Shown: positions 9,796-20,572, counted from the first letter of the stretch. The stretch is 64,000 bases of DNA from Metallyticus violacea (GCA_030762175.1 CM060837.1:8388001-8452000); one strand, 5' to 3'. The notes: generated by a model from the letters alone, not told the origin. A program made the numbers and translations.

Positions 9796-11750
9796 GTTAG
9801 AAACTGTGAAGGCTTCAGTTTATTAAGTCGTAAGCGCTTAACTGCGACTGAAAGCATTCCTGGTGCTTTTAATTTACGTAATATGAAGATCAATATCGTG
9901 AAACGGTTGATGAATGCCTCATAATTTACTAATTGCAAGTCAAACATTCTGTCAAAGAGCAGTAACAAGAAACAAGTAGCGATTTGACAAATGTGATAAG
10001 AAATAGACTTGTTGAGTACAGGGCAAGTAAAAAGTGATATTGCTTAATATAAGTGCGCTCATGTGCAGTAATATAATTAACTTAATTACATTTTTTCCGA
10101 ATTTCCTATAGTATACACTGTTTGCTGTATTGTTTTATTTTAAATAGCGACCAGCTCATTGTGTTGAATTAACGTTTCCCCGGTCTATTGTCTGTTTCCA
10201 GAACTCGAAATTGAATCTGCCTTGAATTAAGGGCGTCCGCGGAATATTTTTGAGGGTTGGAACACGTGTTTAAATGTAGATGATGATTAAAAATTACCAA
10301 GTTTGAAAAAGCAATTAAACAAATGCTTTGGGAAACAGCTTTACACAATGAACATATAATGTTTAGTTGTAGAGTTCGTGTTTTGATGTGGCATTTTAAT
10401 TCTAATGCGATTCGATTTTATAAACGTTATTCAGCCGAACTTGCAGAGTCTTTTCCAGTAATTCTGCCTTTTTTTAGGAACACTTAGCAAATTAAGTGTT
10501 TCTTGTCCATGTTTTCATTGTGTAAAAGATCGAACCACACAGCACGTAATAACAGGAAGGGTTACGGCAATGATTAACACATGCTTTAAGGAAGATAATT
10601 TTCCAACCTCGTTGGGTAAAGCGACATGTTCCTCCATATGATGCATTCTGCCTTGAAATTATCTAGTGCACAACATTCTTCTGTTTTATAGGTGACATTT
10701 TCAAACTCTGAATCTGTCATTGACAACATTTGTGCAGCACGTAACAATAATAAAGCATAAGCTACAGCATTTTCTTCAGAACTTTAAACTTACTAATAAT
10801 GAATCTGTATAAGGACGAAACAGGGTTCTGGATCTGCAACGGTGACATTAGCCTCTGGATTTGTTTTGTTATTCTTCTTCTTGGGATTTTTACTTCTTCT
10901 CCCAGATCTTCAATAACAGTACTATTTTATGAAAACTCTCCTAGAACACAGTTGTAATGTATTTATTGATTCGTTCAACACTCTGAGCATTTTTAGCATG
11001 TTAACTGTTCAGCTGTAAAGCTTTGGGGGACTTTGCCATAACAAAAGCACACAAAACAAAAGTAGATTTAATTAGTGTATTATGCAAAGAGAAGGCTTGT
11101 TGCTTGGCTGTATATCTCCAGTTTCTTGGGAAATGTCCTGAAGTTCGTTTACAATACTCACACAATTGTCACTGGATGCTTTTATATTTTTCAGTCCACG
11201 TAGTTTCACAGAAGAGAGGAATGCTTGCAATTCGCCCCCTGCGTTTAGAACTATGTCTGAAATACTTTATAACAGCCTATATAGTAGATGTACAGTTTTA
11301 ACAGGTGACAGTTTATTGAAATTATCAAATTTAGCCTATGAGCTGAGTGATGCACATAGACTGCCGTAGGAAAATATTCTTTTATTTTTTTTCTTACCTC
11401 CACCATTAATGAGACTTGAAGTTACAGGCAGGACTGAAAAGTGCTGCTAGCGCCCGAGCGACTAGACAGAAGTGAGCGGCAGCGGAGAGAGCCGAAGTTA
11501 TCCATACGCACTTAACTTTGTAAGTATAAATGGATAGGGACGGGTAAAGCATTGTAATGAGGACATTATTAGGCGGGTGAAATATTGTAACGGTGGGAAA
11601 TGTGCTTTTACTTCAATTCGTAAATAATTATTATATACACACAATAACCTAGTCTGTCGGGTAATATCGGGCAAATCCTAGAAACCGGTGGACCCAGTGG
11701 TTTAGAAATCATTGTAATTAAGGAAAATCTCCTTTAACTCCGGCAGGGAA
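9796..11750. other. duplicated upstream flank of Gr-2, no gene seen
   Basis: Second copy of the AT-rich flank at 1889-3790, with scattered substitutions and indels. The SINE-B found at 3801-4031 in unit 1 is missing. Small frames at 11023-11301 and 11166-11369 overlap the counterpart of 3221-3448 but are not conserved over their length, so I do not call them. Confidence 0.6.
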
Positions 11751-11791
11751 GAAGAAGAAGAAGAAGAAGAAGAAGAAGAAGAAGAAGAAGA
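11751..11791. repeat. (GAA)n microsatellite
   Basis: About 13 GAA units at the position where unit 1 has (GA)n, next to the tRNA-derived relic. Confidence 0.9.
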
Positions 11792-11797
11792 AAAAGG

Positions 11798-11880
11798 AGC
11801 GCGGGATGGTAGTATTCGAACTCAGTATATAATCTGCACAAGTGAATGATGACGCTCTGACCGCCTGAGCTATTGCTCCG
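11798..11880 (-). repeat. tRNA-derived relic, better-preserved copy
   Basis: Minus strand begins GGAGCAATAGCTCAGGCGG with box A, then box B GAGTTCGAATACTACC, then ...GCGCTCC. The outer GGAGC and GCTCC can pair like an acceptor stem. The arm between the boxes does not form a convincing anticodon loop, so a SINE head or pseudo-tRNA is more likely than a functional tRNA. Confidence 0.5.
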
Positions 11881-11929
11881 TTGATCCTAAAGCGTTATTA
11901 TCTAGCTAAGCTATGCCTACCTTCGGCTC

Positions 11930-12223
11930 GTCGGTCCTGGTGGTGTAGTGGTTACCATTCTTGCCTCCTAAACCCAAGATCGCGGGTTCAAACCCGGCCA
12001 GGACCGATGGATTTTATCGGGCGTAAAAATTTTAAGTATGGCTTCCTTCGGAAGGGAAGTAAAGCCGTGGTACATTTACGGCACGAAAAAGAACCTCAAG
12101 CATGAAAGAATAGACCTCTGAGCAAAATTTGTCGGCCTTTTCACGTCCTGATTTGAATGAGACGCTTATGACCTGAGATGTTAAAGAGCGTCCGTAAATA
12201 AAACAAATCAAAAACAGCAACAA
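11930..12223 (+). repeat. SINE-A copy, full length, 12-bp target duplication
   Basis: Head with box A TGGTGTAGTGGTTACC and box B GGGTTCAAACCC, then the SINE-A body (CGGGCGTAAAAAT, CTTCCTTCGGAAGGGAAG, CCTCTGAGCAAAATTTGTCG) and an A-rich end. Flanked by TACCTTCGGCTC at 11918-11929 and 12224-12235. Unit 1 shows the empty site at 4383-4394. Confidence 0.95.
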
Positions 12224-12235
12224 TACCTTCGGCTC

Positions 12236-13019
12236 TCTCCGCTATCGTTCACTTCTGTCTAGTCGCTTGGGCGCTATCAGCACTTTTCAGCCCTGCCTGT
12301 AACGTCAAGTATCATTGAGTACTCATCACAACCCTGTCCTATAGTTTAGCCGTGTCTAATCCATAATGTAGGGAATAAATTTCAAATGTTTTCTTTGATC
12401 ATGTTTTTTTTCCGTCATTTTCATCCAAGAATACATATCTCGTCTCAATTGATAATTGTTCTGTTGCACAAATGTCAAAGTTTCGTCTGCATGAATTGAA
12501 AACACTCCTGCCTGATTAACTTCCGAAAGTATTTCTGTGGAACTAATACTATTACATACATCTATGATTTTAATTTTGTGTTCTCACAGATGTTGCATCA
12601 GAACGTTTCTAAATGCTGTCCAATTCATTATCCTCAACTTCTACTCTAAATTTTAACAATGAATTGAATTATGTCTCTTCGGAAAGTTTTCCTCTAAGAG
12701 CAAATTCTTTAGTTTCACAAAACTCGTTTGTCTGGATTACTGCTGTAATTTTCATTTAATTGTTCATGCACACATTCATTTTCAAAACTTTGCTGTTTTG
12801 CAAACTTTTTCCTTTCTGGACAGCTGTTTCATGCATTTGAGTATTGTCATCTTCACGGGTTCTATCATGGAAATCTTTATGCTTAAAAAATGGTTGCCTA
12901 ACAGGCTTAATTAATTTTAATTAATCACCACGTGTCCGAGTGCTAGATGAGAAAAGAACAAAATTTACAGAAAGCTCCTCGTAGGAGTTGAGAATATGAC
13001 AGGCACGATGCGTGCCGTA
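12236..13019. other. duplicated AT-rich spacer, no gene seen
   Basis: Counterpart of 4395-5205 in unit 1. No frame is conserved between the copies. Confidence 0.6.
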
Positions 13020-13265
13020 CGAGGGAAGGTTCATAAGTTTCCGGTCTAACCATTTTCTAGAAATGATAAAGAAAAAAAATATATCTCACTTTTAAATATA
13101 GTTCTCCTTTATTGCAATACACATTTCACATCTTGGAATTAACATTTCAACCCCCCCCCCCCAAATAGTCAGAAGTCTTGTCTGCAAAATGGGCATAGGT
13201 AGAATCCATAACTTCTTCGTCACACTTAAATTTCCTTCCTCGAAGGTCCTTCTTCAGTTTTGAGA
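13020..13265 (-). mobile_element. mariner 3' fragment, truncated by deletion
   Basis: Starts at the same TA junction and flank as MLE copy 1 (5206) and matches it to TTTTGAGAAG at about 5460, then switches abruptly to SINE-B and other mariner sequence. It encodes only the transposase C-terminus (GRKFKCDEEVM). It is the unit-2 counterpart of MLE copy 1 after a deletion. Confidence 0.85.
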
Positions 13266-14090
13266 AGCCCGTGACGGTCGTGTTTGGAAGAGAAAACACA
13301 GCATTGGAACAGGTGGAACACATGGGACATCCAGCAACAGTAATCACAGATGATCTAATCAGTCGTGTAGAAGCCATAGTGAAGAACCGTCCGCGAGTAA
13401 CTTACAGGTAGATAGCGAAGTATGTAATTCATTCACTACTGGTGTCAGAAATCCTTCGTCTGAGGAATCTTTGGCATCTATGGGTACCACAGATTCTCAC
13501 TGAAGAACAAAAGGCAGCAATAGTGGAAAGTGTCACTTTGACAATGGCGGCTCCCGACATTTCCAGGATATCTTCACAAAGTTGGATCAAATAGACAGTC
13601 GATGATCTCAATCTTCCCAATTTCCCAGAGAATGTTTGTTAGTTTCTTCTCTGCAAGTGGTCATGTTAGAACATTCCGTTCCAGGAACACTGCCATCTGG
13701 TACACCACAGCTTGCCTCTGCAGGGTCTTCAGAACACTAAGAGAAAGAAGACCGTCCTTACGACAACGCCTCTGCGCACACCGCTTTGGAAACAATTGAA
13801 TCTCTGCAAGAATCGGGATTGACTCATCGTACAGTCCAGAGCTGACTGCTTGAAATTTTTTCCCGTTTCCAACTGTCCAGGAAATGTAGATTTCGGAAGA
13901 AGCTGTTGCGTTCTAGTTGAGGAGATTTGTGCCATTTCTGACTGCTTTCATGGTTTGTGTCCGGAGGATGTAGCTTTGCATCAACTGTGGAGGGTCTGCT
14001 TCGAAAGGAAATAGGCAGACTTGATGAATAATGGCCTCTGATTTATAAGTAGCCGTAAAATAAATAATTATCCAACGTGATGACCAAATT
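13266..14090 (+). pseudogene. mariner-like transposase relic downstream of Gr-3
   Basis: Begins with ten bases of SINE-B end (CCCGTGACGG), then the duplicate of 7845-8580. Readable pieces: TDDLISRVEAIVKNRPRVTYR (about 13336-13410), and DNASAHTALETIESLQESG (13760-13820), which is the second-aspartate block of mariner transposases. The latter is better preserved here than downstream of Gr-2. Many stops and frameshifts. Confidence 0.65.
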
Positions 14091-14115
14091 TTAGTCACTG
14101 TTCTAGATCAACTCG

Positions 14116-14121
14116 TTTATT
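14116..14121 (-). promoter_or_regulatory. polyadenylation signal overlapping Gr-3 stop
   Basis: AATAAA overlapping the Lys-TAA end of the frame, as in the other two copies. Confidence 0.5.
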
Positions 14122-15250
14122 TAAACTGCACAAGAATTAACAGGTAGGTGAGCATTAGCCCTGTCAAGTACCCGAAGTTTTGCATGTCCACTTTGAACAT
14201 TCCAAACACATTGAACTCAAAGTGAAACGTCTGGATGTCGCTGAGGAATGCGCGGAGTGCTTTAGCCAGGCGTTGATCTGTCATATGTGAGACTTCCATC
14301 TTCTTGAGATGAATTCTTGTGGTCTTGGACTCCGTCGAAGCGACGTGACAAGCGAGGTGCATACCCAACATTTGCACAAATAGAACCACTACGTAAAACA
14401 CCAGCACGGCATTAGCATAGTGCAGGCGGACGTCATATATACCTATGAGCGCATTGCACACATGAAGAATATCGCATATCATCCAGCCAACGGTTACAGC
14501 AACAGGTAAAGAAAAATATTCCTTTACTAAGGTGGAAATATCGTATAATAAAGAATAGGTTTCTCGTAGTTTCCTGCACTGTATCAACGGAGCCTTCTCT
14601 GTTGACAATGTCAGCAGACACTTGTTCAGCACAGCATACTTCTGTTTGAGAAGCAAGGTCGAGCAAATAAACTGCATCATCATGACACTGATTGCAAAGA
14701 AGGTTATTGGAGATACCAAGTAATAAAAATGACAAAAGATTGTATCACAAGTGCTCAGTATGTAATAAGAGTAAATAAAGACAATACTGAGAAAGCACCC
14801 AGACATAAGGACACTAAGGAATATCCTAGCTCTGCGGTAGGGATTCTGTGAGAAGATATCGTCCAGATGGGACATTCCCGATAAAAACTTTGGGACATTT
14901 CCTCGTTTCAAAGCACCACAAACCAAAATAACCAACAATGCAGAACAGGTCCTCAATGCAAGAAACAAACCACTTGTTAATATAGTTTTAACATCTTTCA
15001 CATGCATTTTAATTGCAAAGAACGCATAAGGACCTGTTAAAAACACAAAACCCCACAAGCAAAGCAAAATAATTCTACTCCGGTTACCCTGACAACCGCC
15101 TACGCCAAATATGCTGCTTAGAATGAGCAACGGTTTCGCCGCCCAGTAGATGTCTCTTGATTCTTTTGTTGCGTTGTTTACTACCCCTTCGTTTTCTGAA
15201 ACCTTCGGTGACTGTTGAGATTGCACGAAAATTATTTCCGTACCTGGCAT
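14117..15250 (-). CDS. gustatory-receptor-like 7TM protein, copy 3 (Gr-3)
   Basis: Intact 377-codon single exon ending TYLLILVQFK, with the same seven hydrophobic segments as Gr-1 and Gr-2. Most of the protein is close to its paralogues. Residues 270-312 (end of TM5, the TM5-TM6 loop and TM6; bases 14317-14443) differ at roughly half the positions, without any length change. In the inverted Gr topology that loop is extracellular, so this copy may differ in ligand response; that is inference. The upstream ATG of the long Gr-1 frame is mutated here, which supports the start at 15250. Confidence 0.85.
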   Translation of the reverse strand: MPGTEIIFVQSQQSPKVSENEGVVNNATKESRDIYWAAKPLLILSSIFGVGGCQGNRSRIILLCLWGFVFLTGPYAFFAIKMHVKDVKTILTSGLFLALRTCSALLVILVCGALKRGNVPKFLSGMSHLDDIFSQNPYRRARIFLSVLMSGCFLSIVFIYSYYILSTCDTIFCHFYYLVSPITFFAISVMMMQFICSTLLLKQKYAVLNKCLLTLSTEKAPLIQCRKLRETYSLLYDISTLVKEYFSLPVAVTVGWMICDILHVCNALIGIYDVRLHYANAVLVFYVVVLFVQMLGMHLACHVASTESKTTRIHLKKMEVSHMTDQRLAKALRAFLSDIQTFHFEFNVFGMFKVDMQNFGYLTGLMLTYLLILVQFK

Positions 15251-16299
15251 GTTAGAAACTGTAAAGGCTTCAGTTTATTAAGTCGTAAGCGCTTAACTGC
15301 GACTGAAAGTCTTTCTGGCGCATTTTAATGTACGTAATATGAAGATCAATATCGTGAAACGGTTGATGAATGCCTCATAACGTGCTATTTTACTAATGTG
15401 ACATTCTGTCAAAAAGCAGGGGGAAGAAACAAATGTCTAAAGTAACGATTTGACAAAAACAAAGAGAATTAGACTTGTTGGTAAAAACAGTTACTGCGTA
15501 ATATAAGTGCTTTCTTGTGCAATAATATAATTAAATGTTTACATTTTTTTCAACGGCGAATGTACGATAGTATACACTGTTTGCTGTATTATTATTATTA
15601 TTATTATTATAATTATTATTATGTTTATTATTATTATTATTATTATTTAATCATGGACCAGCTCATCCAGTTGAATCAACATTTTCGTGATCTATTGCCT
15701 CTTTGCAGAACTCTGCAATTACCGATATCGCACATAAATTGTAATTACTGGTTTAAGGCAACATAAAAACATGAGCGAAAAAGTACAACTTTCTCAGAAA
15801 AAACGGATGAAATTGAACCTCATGATCCACTCCCAAAAATCAGCACAGTAATGGAAAGTTTCAGTATAAAGAAAAAATTAAAACAAATCAGAGGCAATCC
15901 GGTATCCGAAATTCATTGTAGCAATCAAAAAAATTTTTTTTTCTCTTATAAGATGTCACTACGAAAGCTTTGAGATGAGCAAAAGGTTCCAGGCTAGTAC
16001 GGGGCTTGTCGGGTACGTTTGGAATGGCAACACACAGAGGTTTGTGGTATTTAAGGTTCTCATCCTTGCACCGCCGCTTTTTCCATTTATGGGGGGAGGG
16101 GTCTATTGTATGAGGGATCGGCAGAGATTGGGAAAAGTAAATGCTGACCCACTTAAAAGGAATGTATCTCAGGTATCAGGTAGTCACCCTCGCCACTCCC
16201 GAAATCTGCCGCGCTCAGACAGCTAATCGTTACGTTAAAGCTGGTGAGAGAGAATTTTGGCACTAAGATTCTTTATGATTTCAAGAGTGATTTAAATTA
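15251..16299. other. upstream flank of Gr-3, partly duplicated
   Basis: 15251-15780 resembles the flanks above Gr-1 and Gr-2 (1889-2350) but is more diverged. An (ATT)n/(TTA)n microsatellite lies at about 15588-15648. From about 15790 the similarity ends. 15860-16299 contains nothing I recognise. Confidence 0.5.
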
Positions 16300-17170
16300 G
16301 TCTTTGCAATATGGTCTTGGTAACCTTGCTTCATCTAGGACAACTGGTTTGCAGAACTTAAAAGGGACCAAATTTCTGCAAGATGAGAGAAATGGACTTC
16401 CTGCAACGACTAAGGAAAACATTGTCGCGGTGGAAAAAAATGGTACTGGAAAACAATCGCGTAATATTCTAGGAACCCTATGCAGTCTTCCAGATTGGAT
16501 CACAAGCAGTATCAAAAGTCTGGCACGACCATCTTCGTGTCAGGCCGGTTTCCTCCCGTTAGGTGCCCCACAATTTGCATCCCGATTTGAATGGTGTGAA
16601 TAATGTTGTAAAGATTCGATAGAGGTAGCTCAAGGAATGTTTTGATGTCATCAAACATGGATGAGACATAGATTTACCAATTTGATCCAGAGACCAATGT
16701 CAGGAATTTGGATCCATCCAGATGACGATCCACCAAAGAAAGTATAGAGGGGCTGAAGTGTTGGGAAGAAAATGGTAGCCAATTCATCTGGAGGAACAAG
16801 GACGTTACTGCTCAGTGATACATTGCAGTTTGCTGCCGAAAGTTTTCGACAAGCCCCAGAACGCCATCCAAGGAGGAATGAGGGGAATTCTGCTTCACCG
16901 CGATAACCTCTCCGCACACAAGGCTAACATCACCTTCCAGTTCCAGAAGTCCACTCCTGACCTGGCTCCATGCTGTTATTTTCTGTTGCCAGTGGTCAAA
17001 AATCGTTTGCGAGGAAAGAGGCTGTGGCTGGAAATTAAAATGAACTCTTCACCCTTGAGAAATGTGAGTGGCAGGGATACTTTGATAAGTTGTGTTTTTG
17101 AGGATGAGAAAGTGTATAGAGTGTGGTGGAGAGTTAAGCAACAATCCGAGTGTGTATACCCACTCTCAAT
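16300..17170 (+). pseudogene. mariner-like transposase relic
   Basis: Read across frames: DETWIYQFDPET (first Asp block, about 16650), GKKMVA (about 16765), CLPKVFDKPQ then GILLHRDNLSAHKANIT (second Asp block, 16880-16940), and TPDLAPCCYFLLP (third block, Asp replaced by Cys, about 16955). KNRLRGKRLW follows. The order and spacing are those of a D,D34D mariner core. 16300-16640 is less certain. Confidence 0.65.
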
Positions 17171-17539
17171 TTGACGTGTCAAAACTTTCGCAGTGACTTG
17201 TACACTGTGTATGTAACCCAAGGATATTTTACCAAGCGGGGTTGAAGTACGTGCATGAATAAAACAAAAACGAGAGAACGAGGAACGAGATGCAGCTTAG
17301 CAATGTTCCGCTTGGGGGTTTCAGAAGGAGAAAAGAGAAAAACCAATTCGTCTAGCACAGCATTTCTTTTGTTAGCAGCATCAAGTTCGAGCAAGAGGTT
17401 CAGCAAATGGGCAAAAAAATTACTATTCAGTTTTTTAGTGAGGGAGAGCTGCAAATCAGCCGAAGTTATACGGGCAGAGTTTGAGGATAAGACGTCTAAG
17501 ACAATATTGCAGAGAAGGACGAGAAAATGTAGGAAATGA

Positions 17540-17670
17540 GTCATCAACATGTGCCTCGGTCGAGCTTGACGGAAACAAACATTCGGGCAGTTCGGGATCT
17601 TATCGAGCATGATCTCCTTTCGAATTCTGAGATTGCTTTTGAGTTTGAAGTTATGTAAGTGTTCAATCCA
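17540..17670 (+). pseudogene. possible mariner-like helix-turn-helix fragment
   Basis: Plus-strand translation HVPRSSLTETNIRAVRDLIE, then HDLLSNSEIAFEFEVM, resembles the second helix-turn-helix of mariner transposases (T..NI..VR.LIE.D...S..EIA). Short and isolated. It lies after the core relic upstream, so it is from another insertion or rearranged. Confidence 0.4.
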
Positions 17671-18822
17671 TTATTTCAGATGACTTGGATTACCCAAAAA
17701 TCTCGGCAAGAATTCCTCGAATTTTCTGCAAGTTTTGCTTTGCCAGGAAGGGTTCCCCTTCTTTTCCTCACCTGTGACATACATCACAGCGACGCTAACA
17801 TGTAAATATGTTAAGAATCAATAAACTAGATGGCGCCACAGATGCCATATACTAATGACCAATGACTAATGATTAGTTGCAACTACAGTTTAACGCTAAG
17901 GGAAAAAAAATATTTTGAGTAACAAAGGAGCTTATCAAACACTCTAGCCCCGTGATTCCCTATCTTTTTACGTTCGCGGCACCCTTGGGAATGAAATTAG
18001 AAATTCGGGACATCCCTGTGATATATATGAGTTAATTTATGTTCAAATAAATATTCCAAACAAGTATAAGAATACAGTTCGTCTTTAATAATAACTTAAC
18101 ATTTAATTTATGGCCTTCCATTGGACAAAGCATACTATATAAATGATATACACTATGAATTATTAAATTTAACAAATACAATTTCAAAAGTAGAGAACTA
18201 CAATGTAATTGTAAATCATTAAAACAAATTTTGTCTATTTAATGTGAGATGTATGATTGATGTTAAGAACACAAATGTCTGATATCAGGTGTAGCATTGA
18301 CAACGAAACACCATATCGTCCTCAAGGCTAAGCAGTGTATTTCTTGCTTTGGAGTTGATTGTCTTTGTTGTGAGTTCGCGTGGTATGGGTGATTTCATTG
18401 TTGCCTGGTTTTCAACGTATTGAAGCTTAGTTATTCTTTGTATTGTTGTACAATATAATTTTACATGTGATCAATATTCCAGCGTGTTCTGTTTTTGGAT
18501 GTTCTATTAACTGTGGTCTTGATCTTCATGTAGGATTTTACTATTTTACCTACAAGGAAAATTTCTTGAAATTGCATAAAATAAAACTGTTGAATTTATG
18601 GGGCTGTTTCTTCTTATTAATCCATAGGTTGGACCCTTGAGATGAGACTTAATCAAACTAATGATTTGTCTTCCTCTTCTTGTTCATCATCACCATTTAT
18701 GCACTGTAATTTAATACAGAGGGTGCCCACACTTCAAACAAAGAAAAAACTGTGTTAACATAACAAAGCTGAATTCACACAAACAGAAAGTGATGAGCAC
18801 TAATCATCTTAGACTTTTACAC

Positions 18823-19060
18823 TTACAACAGTTGCTCAAAATGTCCACTATCGACGTCGATACACTTCTGAGTACGTTGAACTACTGATTGAGCAACGTT
18901 TGCGAAAGTGTCCTCAGCGATTGCAGCACATGCCGTTTCAATTTCTTCCCGAAGTGTTGTCAGTGTAGCTGGTTTTTCTACGTATACAACATCCGTAAGA
19001 GTTCCCCATAGGTAGAAGTCCAACAGAGTTAGATCCGGAGAACTTGCCTTTGAACTTCAA
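18823..19060 (-). pseudogene. DDE-type transposase C-terminal fragment inside the hAT element
   Basis: Minus-strand frame MDFYLWGTLTDVVYVEKP, then TLREEIETACAAIAEDTF, ending SGHFEQLL. This matches the C-terminus of the insect DDE endonuclease group whose third block is SPDLTPxDFYLWG followed by LKxxVY. The ends of the source element are not visible. The fragment was probably captured by the hAT element or inserted in it and then eroded. Confidence 0.6.
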
Positions 19061-19150
19061 CAACATTTTCGGTTTTTCAATACCACTTCAAAATTCCTTT
19101 CCGCTGTTCAAACGATAATCTAGGCTCCAGTTTGTTGTAGCAACGCTAGC

Positions 19151-19285
19151 ATAACGTAATGTGAGTCACATCTGTTTACAGAATACCATACGATAAACTT
19201 GGCTTCATTTGTTCATTATTGATTTACCTGTAACATAGCAATGCTATCATAACGTAATGTGAGTCACATCTGTTTACAGAACATC
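19151..19285. repeat. 98-bp direct duplication within hAT element
   Basis: ATAACGTAATGTGAGTCACA and the following TCTGTTTACAGAA occur at 19151 and again at 19249. This is a two-copy tandem repeat near the right end, where some hAT elements carry subterminal repeats. Confidence 0.8.
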
Positions 19286-19481
19286 ATACTACACATTACT
19301 GTTGTTTTTCGGTTATATTTTGAAATATATTAAATAGATATGTACTGTGAAAGTATGTATACATTTTTAGCATCCTCGGAATATACGTTTTAAATAGTCC
19401 CTACTGAATTTTTTGTTTATTCCCAAAATATCTCACGGCAGCCTAAGATGCCGCGGCACAGTTGAGAACCCTGCTCTAGCT

Positions 19482-20192
19482 ACTATATGTGTTTTTACTT
19501 TGGTAGTACTGTAGTTGTGATAACAGTGATATTGAAAGTCTCTTTTGGGCATCAGCTGATTCATTTTTCAGAACAGCAACAAATGCTACACAATCCCTCT
19601 CCTACAAATCATGATGAATGTTATTCAACAACTTTTGCAGCGGGGGGGGGGGGGGGGGAAGTGCTTTCTGCATCAACTTCCGTTCATGAAGACACGCATT
19701 CTTTTGTGTGCTTCCTGTCTTCCCAAATATGTTCGGCTCGACTTTATAGGCACAGAAGCGTGTTGCTACATGTTCATTGCTATCTGTAGGTATGTATCAC
19801 TTTCAGGCTTAGTGGACTGTTATTGTTTTGAAATACGACATTGGCATAGCTTTAGATATGCTACTATGCTGTATAACGAAATAACTTTCACCTATTCATG
19901 TATGTACCACGTTTTGACCTCTTGCAGATTGTTAGTTAGTTTAAATATCAGGACATTTTTAAAATGCCTAGAGAATGAAGGAAGAATAAGAGAACAGTAT
20001 ATAAAAATGTTAACTATGAAGAGAAGTATGAAAAATGGAAAATAAGCACGAGGGCACATTCCATTAGAGTTTTTCTTTTCTCTTTAATGCAATAACAGAG
20101 TTTGATAATTAATGATGCATACCGCTTGATCATGATTGTTGGGCACGTTCCAGATAATCGAACATTAAAATTCCCTCAGCATTAAAAAAAAA
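19482..20192. other. spacer with G17 tract, no gene seen
   Basis: Contains 17 consecutive G at 19642-19658. The 144-codon frame at 19611-20045 reads straight through this homopolymer, has no family resemblance, and is probably chance. Confidence 0.5.
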
Positions 20193-20268
20193 AGTTTCAC
20201 GCCCTGAATTGAATGAGACGCTGATAACCTGAAATTTTAAAGAGCGTCGAAATAAAACAAATCCATAA
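20193..20268 (+). repeat. SINE-A 3' fragment
   Basis: Only the 3' end is present: GTTTCACGCCCTGAATTGAA, GAGACGCTGATAACCTGA and AAAGAGCGTC, then an A-rich tail. Typical 5' truncation. Confidence 0.85.
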
Positions 20269-20572
20269 ATACAATTTTGATTGGGGCTCCAGTCCCACTT
20301 CTACTGGCGTTCGGGGACTGCGGCATTCGGCTATCTCCGATGTCGCTTGGGACTCTTAAATACATCCCCCTATCCATCTATATGACTCTTAAAGATATCC
20401 ACCTAGAGAGAACAGGCTTTTGCCTAACTTCCGGACCCTATACCATAGCACACATAACAATTAGCAAGTTTTCAAAATGTTTAGTACAAATAGCAAAGTT
20501 TTCAAGAGAATGTCATGGTTAATGGCAAATTTGTAGAATCTTTTCCTTAGGCGTCATTAAAGTTGGAATGTA
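20269..20572. other. spacer, nothing recognised
   Basis: The first 170 bases are GC-richer than their surroundings. The frame at 20277-20522 has no recognisable features. Confidence 0.4.

Larger units (their letters stand above)
17950..19473. mobile_element. non-autonomous hAT-like element
   Basis: Left end CCGTGATTCCC and right end GAGAACCCTG form imperfect inverted termini with the hAT pattern CAGNGNTTCNCAA. A shared GCGGCA block lies just inside each end. The 8-bp flanks CTCTAGCC (17942-17949) and CTCTAGCT (19474-19481) are a target duplication with one mismatch, the hAT length. No hAT transposase frame is visible in its 1524 bp. It carries a piece of a different transposase (18823-19060) and a direct repeat (19151-19285). 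A second fragment is at 42187-42504. Confidence 0.8.

Noticed and set aside
11930..12003. Functional tRNA gene at the SINE-A head
   Set aside because: A and B boxes are good, but the anticodon arm is not a standard 5-bp stem with 7-base loop, the same head recurs many times with a shared body, and target duplications surround whole units.
18823..19023. Independent small host gene
   Set aside because: Matches the C-terminus of a DDE transposase and lies within a hAT element.
19611..20045. 144-codon plus-strand frame
   Set aside because: Reads through a 17-G homopolymer, has no recognisable domain, and overlaps another unrelated frame. Probably chance.
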